Assembly: GCA_003533505.1 (NCBI GenBank)
Contig: DQGD01000003.1
Location: 193,731 to 236,925 of the forward strand
Direction of reading: 5' to 3'
Length of the DNA: 43,195 bases
Source: Clostridiales bacterium
GTDB lineage: Bacteria > Bacillota > Clostridia > Christensenellales > Pumilibacteraceae
The notes below the pieces were generated by a model. It did not search any database. It was not told where the DNA came from and worked only from the letters and a program-made list of their open reading frames with translations. Made by a program: the position numbers and the translations under genes. Below are positions 16,766 to 24,861 of the stretch, in pieces (within the stretch, counting starts at the first letter, position 1; each line of letters opens with the position of its first letter).

Positions 16766-17505
16766 TTTTCACCGCCTTTAGCCGCTTTAAGGCACTCGTC
16801 AAGCGTGATTTTCCGTTCGTAAAGCGCTTTGCCGACGATTGCGCCCGTCGCGCCTGCCGCTTTGAGTGCGACTATATCGTTTACCGAAGCCACGCCGCCG
16901 GACGCGATGACGTCAACCTTGCCGCCCGTCGCCGCGATAAGCTCGGCATAAGCCGTGCCGTCCACGCCGCTCAGCATGCCGTCGCGCGTAATGTCGGTGT
17001 AAATCAGCGTTTTCAAGCCCGTCGCGGCAAACGCCTCCGCAAGCCGCAGGTACTCGTCGCCGCGCGCCTCGCCGCTGCGCTCCAGCCAGCCCTCGAGCAT
17101 GACCGCGCCGCCTTTTGCGTCGATGCCGACGGCTATTCCGTCGCCGTATTTTTCTATCATCTTTTCGGTGAACGCGCGGTTTTTCACCGCCGCCGTGCCC
17201 AGAATCACGCGGCGCACGCCCATGCCGAGATAACGCTTTACGGATTCCTCCGTCCTGATTCCGCCGCCGATTTCCACCTTTAAGCCGCTGCTTTTCGCTA
17301 TTTTTCCGACTACCGCGAAGTTTTGCGGCTCGCCTTTTTTCGCGCCGTCGAGGTCGACGACGTGCAGCCATTCCGCGCCGCCCGACTCAAAAGCCCTCGC
17401 TACTTCCTCAGGCTCGGACGAATACGTCCTGACGGCGGCGTAATCGCCCTGCGTGAGCCGCACCGCTCGTCCTCCGATTAAATCTATTGCAGGTAAAATT
17501 ATCAT
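16759..17505 (-). CDS. hisA: ProFAR isomerase
   Basis: The 248-residue TIM barrel protein isomerises ProFAR to PRFAR. Motifs include MIILPAIDLIGGRAVRLTQGD (catalytic aspartate in AIDL), VEIGGGIRTEESV, YTDITRDGMLSGVD (second catalytic aspartate) and VIASGGVAS. The ribosome binding site is AAGGAG. It follows hisH after a 59-base spacer, the largest gap in this operon, in which I see no structure. Confidence 0.97.
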   Translation of the reverse strand: MIILPAIDLIGGRAVRLTQGDYAAVRTYSSEPEEVARAFESGGAEWLHVVDLDGAKKGEPQNFAVVGKIAKSSGLKVEIGGGIRTEESVKRYLGMGVRRVILGTAAVKNRAFTEKMIEKYGDGIAVGIDAKGGAVMLEGWLERSGEARGDEYLRLAEAFAATGLKTLIYTDITRDGMLSGVDGTAYAELIAATGGKVDVIASGGVASVNDIVALKAAGATGAIVGKALYERKITLDECLKAAKGGEKC

Positions 17506-17564
17506 TGCGTTTTCTCCTTGCTTTCGCTGTCCGCGCCGCCGCCGTTCGTGCTCGCCCCGAAACC

Positions 17565-18185
17565 CTATTTCCTTTTCGTCACGAACGAGCCGAGGATTTT
17601 TAAGCCGACTTCGCCGCTCTTTTCGGGGTGGAACTGGCAGCCCGAAGCCGTGCCGCAGGCGACAATGCCGCTGACGGCAACGCCGTAGTCCGATTCCGCG
17701 ACGGTGAACTCGCCGCTCGGAACGTAGAACGAGTGGACGTAATACACGAAGTCGCCCTCCGCGATACTTTCCGTGAGCGCGTGATTTTTAAGGATTTTCA
17801 GCGAATTCCAGCCGATTTGCGGCACTTTGAGGTTGTTCTCTGTAACCGCCGGCTGTTCCGCGAGCGGCACTACGTCGCCGCCGATGAGCCCCAGCCCTTT
17901 GGTTTCGCCGAACTCGAAACTGCGCTCGAACAACAGCTGCATTCCGAGGCAAACGCCTAAAAGTCTGCCGCCGCCGCGAACGTAATCGCGGATAAATCCG
18001 TCCAGCCGCTTTGCCGCCAGCCGCTCCATGGCAGGACGGAACGCGCCCACGCCCGGCAAAATCAGCTCGTCGCACTTCTTCAGCTCGGATATTTCGCCGC
18101 AGACTCTCGCCTCGCCGCCCGCTGCCCTCACGCCGCCGGCAATCGAGAACAGGTTGCCCGCTCCGTAGTCGATTATGCCCGTCAT
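17565..18185 (-). CDS. hisH: Imidazole glycerol phosphate synthase, glutaminase subunit
   Basis: The 206-residue class I glutamine amidotransferase feeds ammonia to HisF. It opens MTGIIDYGAGNLFSI, with nucleophile C79 in LLGVCLGMQLLF and the histidine-glutamate pair in CQFHPEKSG. The ATG shares one base with the hisB stop (TGATG), and GGGAG lies just upstream. A longer in-frame extension inside hisB is not used. Confidence 0.96.
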   Translation of the reverse strand: MTGIIDYGAGNLFSIAGGVRAAGGEARVCGEISELKKCDELILPGVGAFRPAMERLAAKRLDGFIRDYVRGGGRLLGVCLGMQLLFERSFEFGETKGLGLIGGDVVPLAEQPAVTENNLKVPQIGWNSLKILKNHALTESIAEGDFVYYVHSFYVPSGEFTVAESDYGVAVSGIVACGTASGCQFHPEKSGEVGLKILGSFVTKRK

Positions 18186-18772
18186 CACAGCACTCCCTTT
18201 GTCGACGGGATTTCGTCCGCGAACTCGGGGTCGACGGCTACCGCCGCTCTGAGCGCTCGCGCCATTCCCTTGAACGCCGCTTCTATGATGTGGTGACTGT
18301 CGTCGCCCGACAGCTGCACGAAGTGGTACGCGCCCGGGCACTCGCGCGAAAAGCCTGCCCAGAACTCGCGGCTTAGCTCGGTGTCGAAGTCGCCTATCTT
18401 TTCGGCAGGGATTTTAAGGTCGTAATTGAGCGCGGTGCGCCCCGAGAGGTCCACCGCCGCCAGCACGAGCGTCAAATCCATGGGAAGCGCAACCGAGCCG
18501 TAGCGCACTATTCCGCGCTTGTCGCCGAGCGCCTCGGAAAACGCTTTTCCGAGAGTTATGCCCGTATCCTCTACGGTGTGGTGAAAGTCCACCTCGCTGT
18601 CGCCGCGAGCCTTAACCGCCAAATCGAACCGCCCGTGCCGCGCAAAAAGCTCAAGCATGTGCTTCATAAAACCGCAGTCGGCGGTAATATCCGCCCGTCC
18701 GCTGCCCTCTATCGTCAATGCGATTTCGATTTCGGTTTCGTTCGTCTTTCTCTTTATCGTGGCTGTCCGCAT
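18185..18772 (-). CDS. hisB: Imidazoleglycerol-phosphate dehydratase
   Basis: The 195-residue monofunctional enzyme dehydrates IGP. Two copies of the manganese-binding half-domain are visible: DCGFMKHMLELFARHG with DFHHTVEDTGI, and YHFVQLSGDDSHHIIEAAFKGMARAL. The start MRTATIKRKTNETEIEI is chosen because AAAAAGGAG lies directly upstream; 22 further in-frame codons upstream overlap hisC and are unlikely. Confidence 0.96.
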   Translation of the reverse strand: MRTATIKRKTNETEIEIALTIEGSGRADITADCGFMKHMLELFARHGRFDLAVKARGDSEVDFHHTVEDTGITLGKAFSEALGDKRGIVRYGSVALPMDLTLVLAAVDLSGRTALNYDLKIPAEKIGDFDTELSREFWAGFSRECPGAYHFVQLSGDDSHHIIEAAFKGMARALRAAVAVDPEFADEIPSTKGVL

Positions 18773-18803
18773 GATTTTTCTCCTTTTTAATGATGCCCGG
18801 CGT

Positions 18804-19865
18804 TTACTCCGCGCGGTAAATTTCGCGAGCGGCGGCAAGAAGCCTGTTCGTCGCGTTTTTGTCGCCCACGCTTATTCGGCAGAACGCTTTAAGCCGCTCG
18901 GTATCGAAGTACCTTACGAGGATATTCCTCGCGCGCAGCTCTTCGTAAAGCCGCTTGCCGTCGCCATCGGGGGGCGAAACGAACAGGAAATTCGCCGCGC
19001 TTTTCAGCACTTTAAAGCCGATTTTTCTCAGCCCGTCGGCGGTTTTTTCGCGCTCGGCAATCACTCTTTCGAGATTGCGGCGGAAGTACGCGTCGTCAGC
19101 TACCGAAGCTTTGCCCATGGCGAGCGTGACCGAGTTTACGTTGTACGGGTTCAGGGAATTGCGCAATCTTTCGAGGTCGCGAGCTATGTTCTCGGGCGCG
19201 AGAACGTACCCCAGCCTGCCGCCTGCAAGCGAGCGCGACTTGGAAAACGTGCGCACGACGACTACGTTTTTGGCGGTTTTAATCAATCCTGCCGCCGTTT
19301 CTCCGCCGAAGTCGACGTAAGCCTCGTCCACCACGACGAGCCTGTGCTCGTCCTGCGCCGCGAGCACGGCGATTTTGTCCGCAGAGAGCGCGATACCCGT
19401 CGGCGCGTTGGGATTGGCGATAAACACCGTGCGCTTTATGCCCTCGTAGTCCTCGACTCCCACCGTAAAGTCGGATTTAAGCGGCACAACGTCGATTTTC
19501 ACGCCGTAATAGCCGCCGAGCACCTGGTAAAAGCCGTAGGTGACGTCGGGAAACGTCGCGCCGCCGTCGCAAAAGCCTGCGAACAGCAACGACAAACACT
19601 CGTCGCTGCCGTTGCCGAGCACTACGTTTTCGGGGCTCAAGCCGTGATAGGTCGCAATCGTCAGTCTGAGCTCCGCGCCTGTGGGGTCGGAGTAAAGATT
19701 AAGCCTTTTCGCGGCTTCCTCGCCGGCTTTTATCGCCTTTTTCGACGGCGGATACGGGTTTTCGTTGGTGTTCAGCTTTATAAGTCCCCTCAACCCTCGC
19801 GGCTGCTCGCCGGGAACGTAGGGCGTAAGTTCAACGTACTTTTCGGAAAAAAATTCGTCGCTCAT
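18804..19865 (-). CDS. hisC: Histidinol-phosphate aminotransferase
   Basis: The 353-residue PLP enzyme transaminates imidazole acetol phosphate with glutamate. The PLP lysine is K209 in RTFSKSRSLAGGRLGY. NTNENPYPPS at the N-terminus, FIANPNAPTG and VVDEAYVDF are class II aminotransferase landmarks. Its ATG overlaps the hisD stop by four bases (ATGA). Confidence 0.96.
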   Translation of the reverse strand: MSDEFFSEKYVELTPYVPGEQPRGLRGLIKLNTNENPYPPSKKAIKAGEEAAKRLNLYSDPTGAELRLTIATYHGLSPENVVLGNGSDECLSLLFAGFCDGGATFPDVTYGFYQVLGGYYGVKIDVVPLKSDFTVGVEDYEGIKRTVFIANPNAPTGIALSADKIAVLAAQDEHRLVVVDEAYVDFGGETAAGLIKTAKNVVVVRTFSKSRSLAGGRLGYVLAPENIARDLERLRNSLNPYNVNSVTLAMGKASVADDAYFRRNLERVIAEREKTADGLRKIGFKVLKSAANFLFVSPPDGDGKRLYEELRARNILVRYFDTERLKAFCRISVGDKNATNRLLAAAREIYRAE

Positions 19866-21148
19866 TTCTTCGCCTCCGTCCGCGCGGTGACGGAACGTGC
19901 GTGCGCCGACAAACCCTCGCGCTCGGCAAAGTCCGCTATCCTCGCGCCGTTTCTCTCCAATGCTTCGCGCGAATACTTGATATAACTCGAACGCTTTACG
20001 AAGTCGTCCACGCCGAGCGGCGAGGAAAACCGAGCCGTGCCCGAGGTCGGCAGCGTGTGATTGGGACCTGCGAAATAGTCGCCGACGGGCTCGGGCGAGT
20101 AATCGCCGAGGAACACCGAGCCGGCGTTTTTGACGATGTCCAGCACCGACTCGGGGTCTAGCGTGACGATTTCAAGGTGCTCGGGAGCGAGCTCGTCGGA
20201 TATTTCCGCCGCCTCGACAAGGCTGCTCGCCACAATGATTTTGCCGTTGTTTTCGATGGAAGCTCGCGCCGTTTCCTGCCGCGGCAAATCCGCAAGCCGC
20301 TTTTCGATAAGCTCCGCCGTCCTTTCGGCGACCGTAGCGGACGTGGTGACGAGCACCGCCGAAGCCATTTTGTCGTGCTCGGCTTGCGACAGCATGTCGG
20401 CGGCAAGGTGGTCGGGGTTAGCCGTGCCGTCGGCGATAATCAGTATCTCGCTGGGCCCTGCGAACATGTCTATGCCCACCTCGCCCGAAACGGCTTTCTT
20501 CGCCGCCGCGACAAACGCGTTCCCCGGTCCCACAATCTTGTCGACGCGCCGTATGCTACCGGTGCCGTAAGCAAGCGCGGCAATCGCCTGCGCGCCGCCC
20601 ACGCGGTAGATTTCATTGGCTCCCGCGATTTTCGCCGCCGCCAGGATTTCCGCCTTGATTTTGCCGTCTTTCCCGGGCGGAGTGACCATCGCGATTTCGC
20701 CCACGCCTGCCACTACTGCCGGAATAACGTCCATCAGTACCGTCGAGGGATAAGCCGCCGTGCCGCCGGGAACGTACACGCCCACGCGCGCAAGCGGCAT
20801 TATGCGCTGTCCGAGCCGCGTGCCGTCCGGGCGAGTGTAGGAAAACCCCTCGCGCCGCTGCCGCTCGTGAAACTCGCGGATATTCGCCGCCGCCTCGGCG
20901 AGAGTCTGCAAAAAGTATTCTCCCACCTCGCGATAAGCCGCTTCTACTTCCTCTTCGCTCACTCTGAGTTCGGCGGTTTCGCAGCCGTCGAATTTCCTGT
21001 TGTAAAATCTCAGCGCGTCGTCGCCGCGACTGCGCACGTCTGCGATGATTTCGCTCGCCGCGGCCTCGGCTTTTTTAAGGTCGGGAAGATTGTTTCTCTT
21101 CAATATTTCTTCGCGAGCCAGCTCGCTCGCACGGTAAATCTTAATCAT
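19862..21148 (-). CDS. hisD: Histidinol dehydrogenase
   Basis: The 428-residue zinc enzyme oxidises histidinol to histidine with NAD in two steps. Zinc ligands Q255 and H258 sit in LSQAEHDKMAS, with further family segments GPNHTLPTSG and, near the C-terminus, EGLSAHARSV. VYVPGGTAAYPSTVLM and VDKIVGPGN are also signature stretches. The ribosome binding site is AGGAG, and the gene starts 14 bases after hisG. Confidence 0.97.
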   Translation of the reverse strand: MIKIYRASELAREEILKRNNLPDLKKAEAAASEIIADVRSRGDDALRFYNRKFDGCETAELRVSEEEVEAAYREVGEYFLQTLAEAAANIREFHERQRREGFSYTRPDGTRLGQRIMPLARVGVYVPGGTAAYPSTVLMDVIPAVVAGVGEIAMVTPPGKDGKIKAEILAAAKIAGANEIYRVGGAQAIAALAYGTGSIRRVDKIVGPGNAFVAAAKKAVSGEVGIDMFAGPSEILIIADGTANPDHLAADMLSQAEHDKMASAVLVTTSATVAERTAELIEKRLADLPRQETARASIENNGKIIVASSLVEAAEISDELAPEHLEIVTLDPESVLDIVKNAGSVFLGDYSPEPVGDYFAGPNHTLPTSGTARFSSPLGVDDFVKRSSYIKYSREALERNGARIADFAEREGLSAHARSVTARTEAKK

Positions 21149-21162
21149 TGCTTCTCCTTGCC

Positions 21163-21780
21163 CTACATTTCCGCTTCCAGCCGCGCAATCAGCGAGCGCA
21201 TTTCGTCGGAGGCGAGGTTGTAGGAGCTCTTGTTCGCGATAAGCCGCGCGCTGGACTCGGCAAACTCCTCCACGACGCAGAGGTCGTTCTCCCTGAGCGT
21301 TGCGCCCGTTTCCACGATGTCGACGATGACATCGCTCATGCCTAGTATCGGCGCGAGCTCAATCGAGCCGTTAAGTTTTATAATATCTATGCGCCTGCCC
21401 TCTTCGGCATAGTGACTTTTGGCTACATTAGGGTACTTCGTCGCCACCCTCAGCGGCTGCGACGGGTCGTCGCGCCAGCCGTTCTTCGCCGCCACCGCCA
21501 TACGGCACTTGCCCACGCCGAGGTCTAAAATCTCGTACACGTCCGGGCTTTTTTCCATCAATACGTCCTTGCCGACAACGCCCAGATCCGCCGCGCCGCG
21601 CTCGACGTACACCGTCACGTCCGAGGGCTTTACGAGAATAAAACTCGCGCCGCCGTTGTCCGATTCAAACACCAGCTTGCGGTTATCGCCGCCGTAGCCG
21701 CTCGAGCCGTAGCCGATTTTTTCAAAAACCGAATAAACCTTGTCGCCCATTCGTCCTTTAGGTAACGCAACTCGTATCAT
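21163..21780 (-). CDS. hisG: ATP phosphoribosyltransferase, short form
   Basis: The 205-residue protein starts at MIRVALPKGRMGDKVYSVF and lacks the C-terminal ACT-like regulatory domain of the approximately 290-residue long form. Short HisG is active and feedback-controlled only in complex with HisZ, which is encoded immediately upstream. DLGVVGKDVLME and the PRPP loop DIVETGATLRENDL are visible. The ATG overlaps the hisZ stop (ATGA). It catalyses the first step, joining ATP and PRPP. Confidence 0.96.
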   Translation of the reverse strand: MIRVALPKGRMGDKVYSVFEKIGYGSSGYGGDNRKLVFESDNGGASFILVKPSDVTVYVERGAADLGVVGKDVLMEKSPDVYEILDLGVGKCRMAVAAKNGWRDDPSQPLRVATKYPNVAKSHYAEEGRRIDIIKLNGSIELAPILGMSDVIVDIVETGATLRENDLCVVEEFAESSARLIANKSSYNLASDEMRSLIARLEAEM

Positions 21781-22823
21781 CGCTCTTCTCCTTCGCCGCC
21801 GCCCTCGCAAACGATTGCGCAGCCGCCGCTCGCCGCGACGCGCTCTGCCGCCGCAAGCGCCTCGGCTATGCTCAGCCCTTGTCTGTCAATGATTGTGGGC
21901 TTTACCGCCGCTTCGGTCATGAGCGAGCTCGCAGCGTCGAAATCAAGCGCAAACCCCACGGCTCTTCCCGGCTTGCCCATTCTTTTCAGCATATTGTCGT
22001 ACCTGCCGCCGCGTATGACCGCTTTTGCCGCGCCGCGAGCATAGCCGCGGAACACCGCGCCGTTGTAGTACCGAAAATCGTCGATGAGCGAAAAGTCCAG
22101 CCGTATTTTGTCCGCGTAGCCGCACTTTTTCAGCGCTTCGGTCAGCTCTCTCAGCTCGTCCGCCGCACGCTTCGCCTGCGCGTTGCCGACGACTATCGGG
22201 TAAGCCTCCGCGAGCGCGGCGTCCGCTTCGCCCTCCACCGCAGTCAGCCTCAACAGTCTTTCCGCGTTCTCTTTATCCGCGCCATTGCCGCCGAGCAGTT
22301 TTTTAAGCTCGTGAAACGCCTTTCGACGAATACAGCTTAAAACCTTGACAAGCTCGTCGTCAGTGAGCCCCAACGGCTTGATTAAAGCTTCCGCGACGTC
22401 CATATTGCCCACCGTCAGCACGCAGTCGCCGCCCAACAGCTCCAGAGTTTTGACCGCCAGCGCGGCTATTTCGCACTCGGGGTAAAGGTCGGCGCCGCCC
22501 ACATACTCCACGCCTATCTGCCTTAGGTCGCGGTACTCGCCGTCACCGTCCCTGCGGAATACGCTCTCGTCGTAAAAATACTTGCGTACTCCTCCGCTCG
22601 TGGGCAAATCGTTGATTATCGACAGCGTGACGTCCGGGCGCAGCGCAAGCAGCTTGCCGGTCGAATCGGTGAACGTTATTATTCTGTCGCCGTCGATGTA
22701 GTCCTTATTCCTGCGATATACCTCGTAGGACTCGAACCTCGCCGGGCGATACCGCTCGTACCCGTAGCCGCAAAACAGCCCCGTCACGCTCGCTCTTAAC
22801 TTTTCTTCTTTGTCGTTCGGCAC
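21777..22823 (-). CDS. hisZ: ATP phosphoribosyltransferase regulatory subunit
   Basis: The 348-residue histidyl-tRNA synthetase paralogue lacks aminoacylation ability in this family and regulates short HisG. LLALRPDVTLSI corresponds to motif 2 of class II synthetases and KAVIRGGRYDNMLKRMG to the HisS-like active-site stretch. I place the start at a GTG because AAGGAG lies seven bases upstream of it; an in-frame ATG at 22847 has no ribosome binding site. Linkage to short hisG argues for HisZ rather than HisS. It is the first gene of the his operon, about 77 nt after the predicted transcription start. Confidence 0.9.
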   Translation of the reverse strand: MPNDKEEKLRASVTGLFCGYGYERYRPARFESYEVYRRNKDYIDGDRIITFTDSTGKLLALRPDVTLSIINDLPTSGGVRKYFYDESVFRRDGDGEYRDLRQIGVEYVGGADLYPECEIAALAVKTLELLGGDCVLTVGNMDVAEALIKPLGLTDDELVKVLSCIRRKAFHELKKLLGGNGADKENAERLLRLTAVEGEADAALAEAYPIVVGNAQAKRAADELRELTEALKKCGYADKIRLDFSLIDDFRYYNGAVFRGYARGAAKAVIRGGRYDNMLKRMGKPGRAVGFALDFDAASSLMTEAAVKPTIIDRQGLSIAEALAAAERVAASGGCAIVCEGGGEGEER

Positions 22824-22906
22824 GTTCTTTCTCCTTCTTTCCGCCATCGCGTTCTGCTTTCGCCGTTTTGTTGTTTTTGCTCTTTATCGTAATAAAGTGT
22901 AAAGCG

Positions 22907-22935
22907 ATTATAGCATACTTTTTCCCGTCGGTCAA
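22907..22935 (-). promoter_or_regulatory. Promoter of the histidine operon
   Basis: TTGACC (22935-22930) and TATAAT (22912-22907) are separated by 17 bases on the minus strand. The short leader shows no T-box, no terminator and no histidine-rich leader peptide. The stretch 22936-23080 towards the glycerol operon terminator shows no gene. Confidence 0.85.
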
Positions 22936-23080
22936 CGGATTTGCGGCATAAATCGAGAAAAATTAAATAGTTGCGCCTTTTCGTCCTCTCGCCACGTTCG
23001 TTAAACGGCAAGGCGCACGTTTGATTTTGACAATCTTTCCGTCGTTTTTCGGCGAAGATGTCACCCCTCCGCTTTTACAT

Positions 23081-23124
23081 AAAAAAGAAGCCTTGCGTGG
23101 GGGTCAATGCCGTCGCAAGGCTTC
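23081..23124 (-). terminator. Terminator of the glycerol-3-phosphate operon
   Basis: A perfect 11-bp stem, GAAGCCTTGCG / CGCAAGGCTTC (23124-23114 with 23097-23087), has a 16-base loop and is followed by TTTTTT on the minus strand. It lies about 120 bases after the stop of the DUF1667 gene. Confidence 0.85.
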
Positions 23125-23241
23125 GTATACGGATAAATCATACTTCTCTATATCGCCCGACCGAAACGGACGGGTGCGTTTACCCGTAGGGACAAGCGCG
23201 CTTCTTCACTCCTTAAATACTCTTGTCCGTGATTGGTTAAG
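23125..23241 (-). ncRNA. Structured 3' region of the glycerol operon transcript (possible small RNA)
   Basis: Between the DUF1667 stop and the terminator there are three strong pairings: GGACAAG/CTTGTCC (23190-23196 with 23222-23228), ACGGGT/ACCCGT (23170-23175 with 23182-23187), and a CCCG.CCG/CGG.CGGG stem at 23156-23174 that overlaps and would exclude the second. There is no reading frame and no known RNA family that I recognise. It could be a long 3' untranslated region or a processed small RNA. Confidence 0.35.
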
Positions 23242-23598
23242 TTAAGCTCGGTCGACGTTTCTGGTCGCGACGAAATCCGCGCCTGTGCCCAGAACGTTTT
23301 TGACCACTACGTCACCGATTTTGACGGGCGCGTCGAGTCTGACGCCGCCGAGCGTTTTAAGCGCCTCGAAAATGAGCTCCTTGGGAACGGAAACCGAAGT
23401 CTTGACGGAAACGGTCTTGTAGTTTCCGTTGTCCACCGGGACGGACGACGTGACCATGCGCTTGGGCTCGGTCATCTCGTCGATTGCGTAAGCCTTGCCG
23501 CGAGGGCAGGTATTGCCCGTGACGGAATATCCGTCGGCGGTTTTCTCCACCGTAAGCCTGCAACCCATCGGGCAGCAGATACAAATCATTTCGCGCAT
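23242..23598 (-). CDS. DUF1667 protein of the glycerol operon
   Basis: The 118-residue protein begins MREMICICCPMGCRLTV and contains a CxCCxxxC cluster (C6, C8, C9, C13) with C31 in NTCPRGKAY, likely metal or iron-sulfur ligands. DUF1667 proteins usually sit next to an FAD oxidoreductase and a GlpA-type dehydrogenase in anaerobes, as here, and are thought to be part of the electron-transfer complex. The biochemical role is not established. GGAGGAG precedes the start, and the gene is the last of the operon. Confidence 0.85.
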   Translation of the reverse strand: MREMICICCPMGCRLTVEKTADGYSVTGNTCPRGKAYAIDEMTEPKRMVTSSVPVDNGNYKTVSVKTSVSVPKELIFEALKTLGGVRLDAPVKIGDVVVKNVLGTGADFVATRNVDRA

Positions 23599-23600
23599 CG

Positions 23601-24860
23601 TTATCTCTCCTCCAGCCCCACGCGGACGACGGAAGCGTTCTTGATCTTCTCGACCGCCGCATTGTCCAGCGTAAGCGTTTCCATTTCGCCGGGCGTGACT
23701 ATTTGCTTATTCTTGCCGGCGACTTCCTCTCCGTCGGCGGTAACGCTGATTCGCACCTTCTTAAAGACGTTGGCGACGCGCATCTTGATACCGACAGGCG
23801 AATAAATGCCGTCCTTCATAAAGTACTGCGGTACGGTGTAGCGCACTCCGCCGTAGGTTTCGACGCGCACTTTGTCGCACTCCTCCGCCTTGCCTGCCGC
23901 CACATATTCCGCGGCGCACGCACCTGCATGCTTAGCCTCTTCCGACACGAAGTCCACGAGGTCGTGAACGTGCAAAACGTTGCCGCACTCGAACACGCCG
24001 TCGAGATTGGTCATCATGTTTTCGCCCACCTCGGCGCCGCCGGTCACGCGCGAAAGCTCCACGCCGGCTTGCTTAGCGAGCTCGTTTTCGGGAAGCAAGC
24101 CCACCGACAGCAACAGGCAGTCGCACTTAATTTCCTCGGCTTTGTCCATCACGGGGCGAAGCTTGTCGTCAACGGGCGCGATGACCACGCTGCTCACTCT
24201 GCCCTCGCCCTTGATGTCGACGACGGTGTGCGAGAATTTAAGCGGAATATTAAAGTCGTTGAGACACTGCACGATATTGCGGTTAAGACCGCTCGAATAC
24301 GGCATGAGCTCCACTACCGCCTTTACTTTCGCGCCCTCGAAAGTCATTCGGCGCGCCATGATAAGCCCGATGTCGCCGCTGCCGAGAATAACGACTTCAT
24401 GCCCTGGCATATAGCCCTCCATGTTGACCAGCTTCTGCGCGGTGCCCGCCGAGAAAATCCCGGCTACGCGGCTGCCGGCAATGTTGATTGCGCCTCTCGG
24501 GCGTTCCCTGCAACCGCAGGCGAGAATGACCGCGCGAGCGTCGATATTGATAAGCCCGTCGGTATCGTTGACCGCCGTCACGCGCTTGTCCTTGCCGAAG
24601 CGAATGACCGTCGTGCCCGTCTTGTACTCGATGCCGCGCTTTTTCACTTCGTCGATAAACCGCGAGGCGTATTCGGGACCCGTCAGCTCTTCCTTGAAAG
24701 TGTGCAGACCGAAGCCGTTGTGTATGCACTGATTGAGTATGCCGCCTAAGTTTTGCTCGCGCTCGAGAATCAGAATGTCGCGCTCTCCGGCGTCGTATGC
24801 GCCTATTGCCGCGGCAAGCCCGGCAGGACCGCCGCCGATAATCACTATGTTACGTTTCAC
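23601..24860 (-). CDS. FAD-dependent NAD(P)-type oxidoreductase of the glycerol operon
   Basis: The 419-residue protein (GTG start, AAGGAG upstream) has an N-terminal FAD-binding dinucleotide fold, IVIIGGGPAGLAAAIGAYDAG, and a second nucleotide fold, HEVVILGSGDIGLIMARR, as in NADH oxidase or thioredoxin-reductase-like flavoproteins. LACGCRERPRGA is typical of this subfamily. With GlpA and DUF1667 it probably passes electrons from glycerol-3-phosphate oxidation to a soluble acceptor; the acceptor is unknown. It starts one base after the glpA stop, so the two are translationally coupled. Confidence 0.85.
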   Translation of the reverse strand: MKRNIVIIGGGPAGLAAAIGAYDAGERDILILEREQNLGGILNQCIHNGFGLHTFKEELTGPEYASRFIDEVKKRGIEYKTGTTVIRFGKDKRVTAVNDTDGLINIDARAVILACGCRERPRGAINIAGSRVAGIFSAGTAQKLVNMEGYMPGHEVVILGSGDIGLIMARRMTFEGAKVKAVVELMPYSSGLNRNIVQCLNDFNIPLKFSHTVVDIKGEGRVSSVVIAPVDDKLRPVMDKAEEIKCDCLLLSVGLLPENELAKQAGVELSRVTGGAEVGENMMTNLDGVFECGNVLHVHDLVDFVSEEAKHAGACAAEYVAAGKAEECDKVRVETYGGVRYTVPQYFMKDGIYSPVGIKMRVANVFKKVRISVTADGEEVAGKNKQIVTPGEMETLTLDNAAVEKIKNASVVRVGLEER

Positions 24861-24861
24861 G

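Noticed and set aside
21777..22823. Histidyl-tRNA synthetase
   Set aside because: It is coupled to a short HisG that lacks a regulatory domain, which calls for HisZ, and it lies first in the his operon.
22824..22906. T-box or histidine leader peptide before hisZ
   Set aside because: The leader is only about 77 nt, has no terminator, no T-box sequence and no run of histidine codons.
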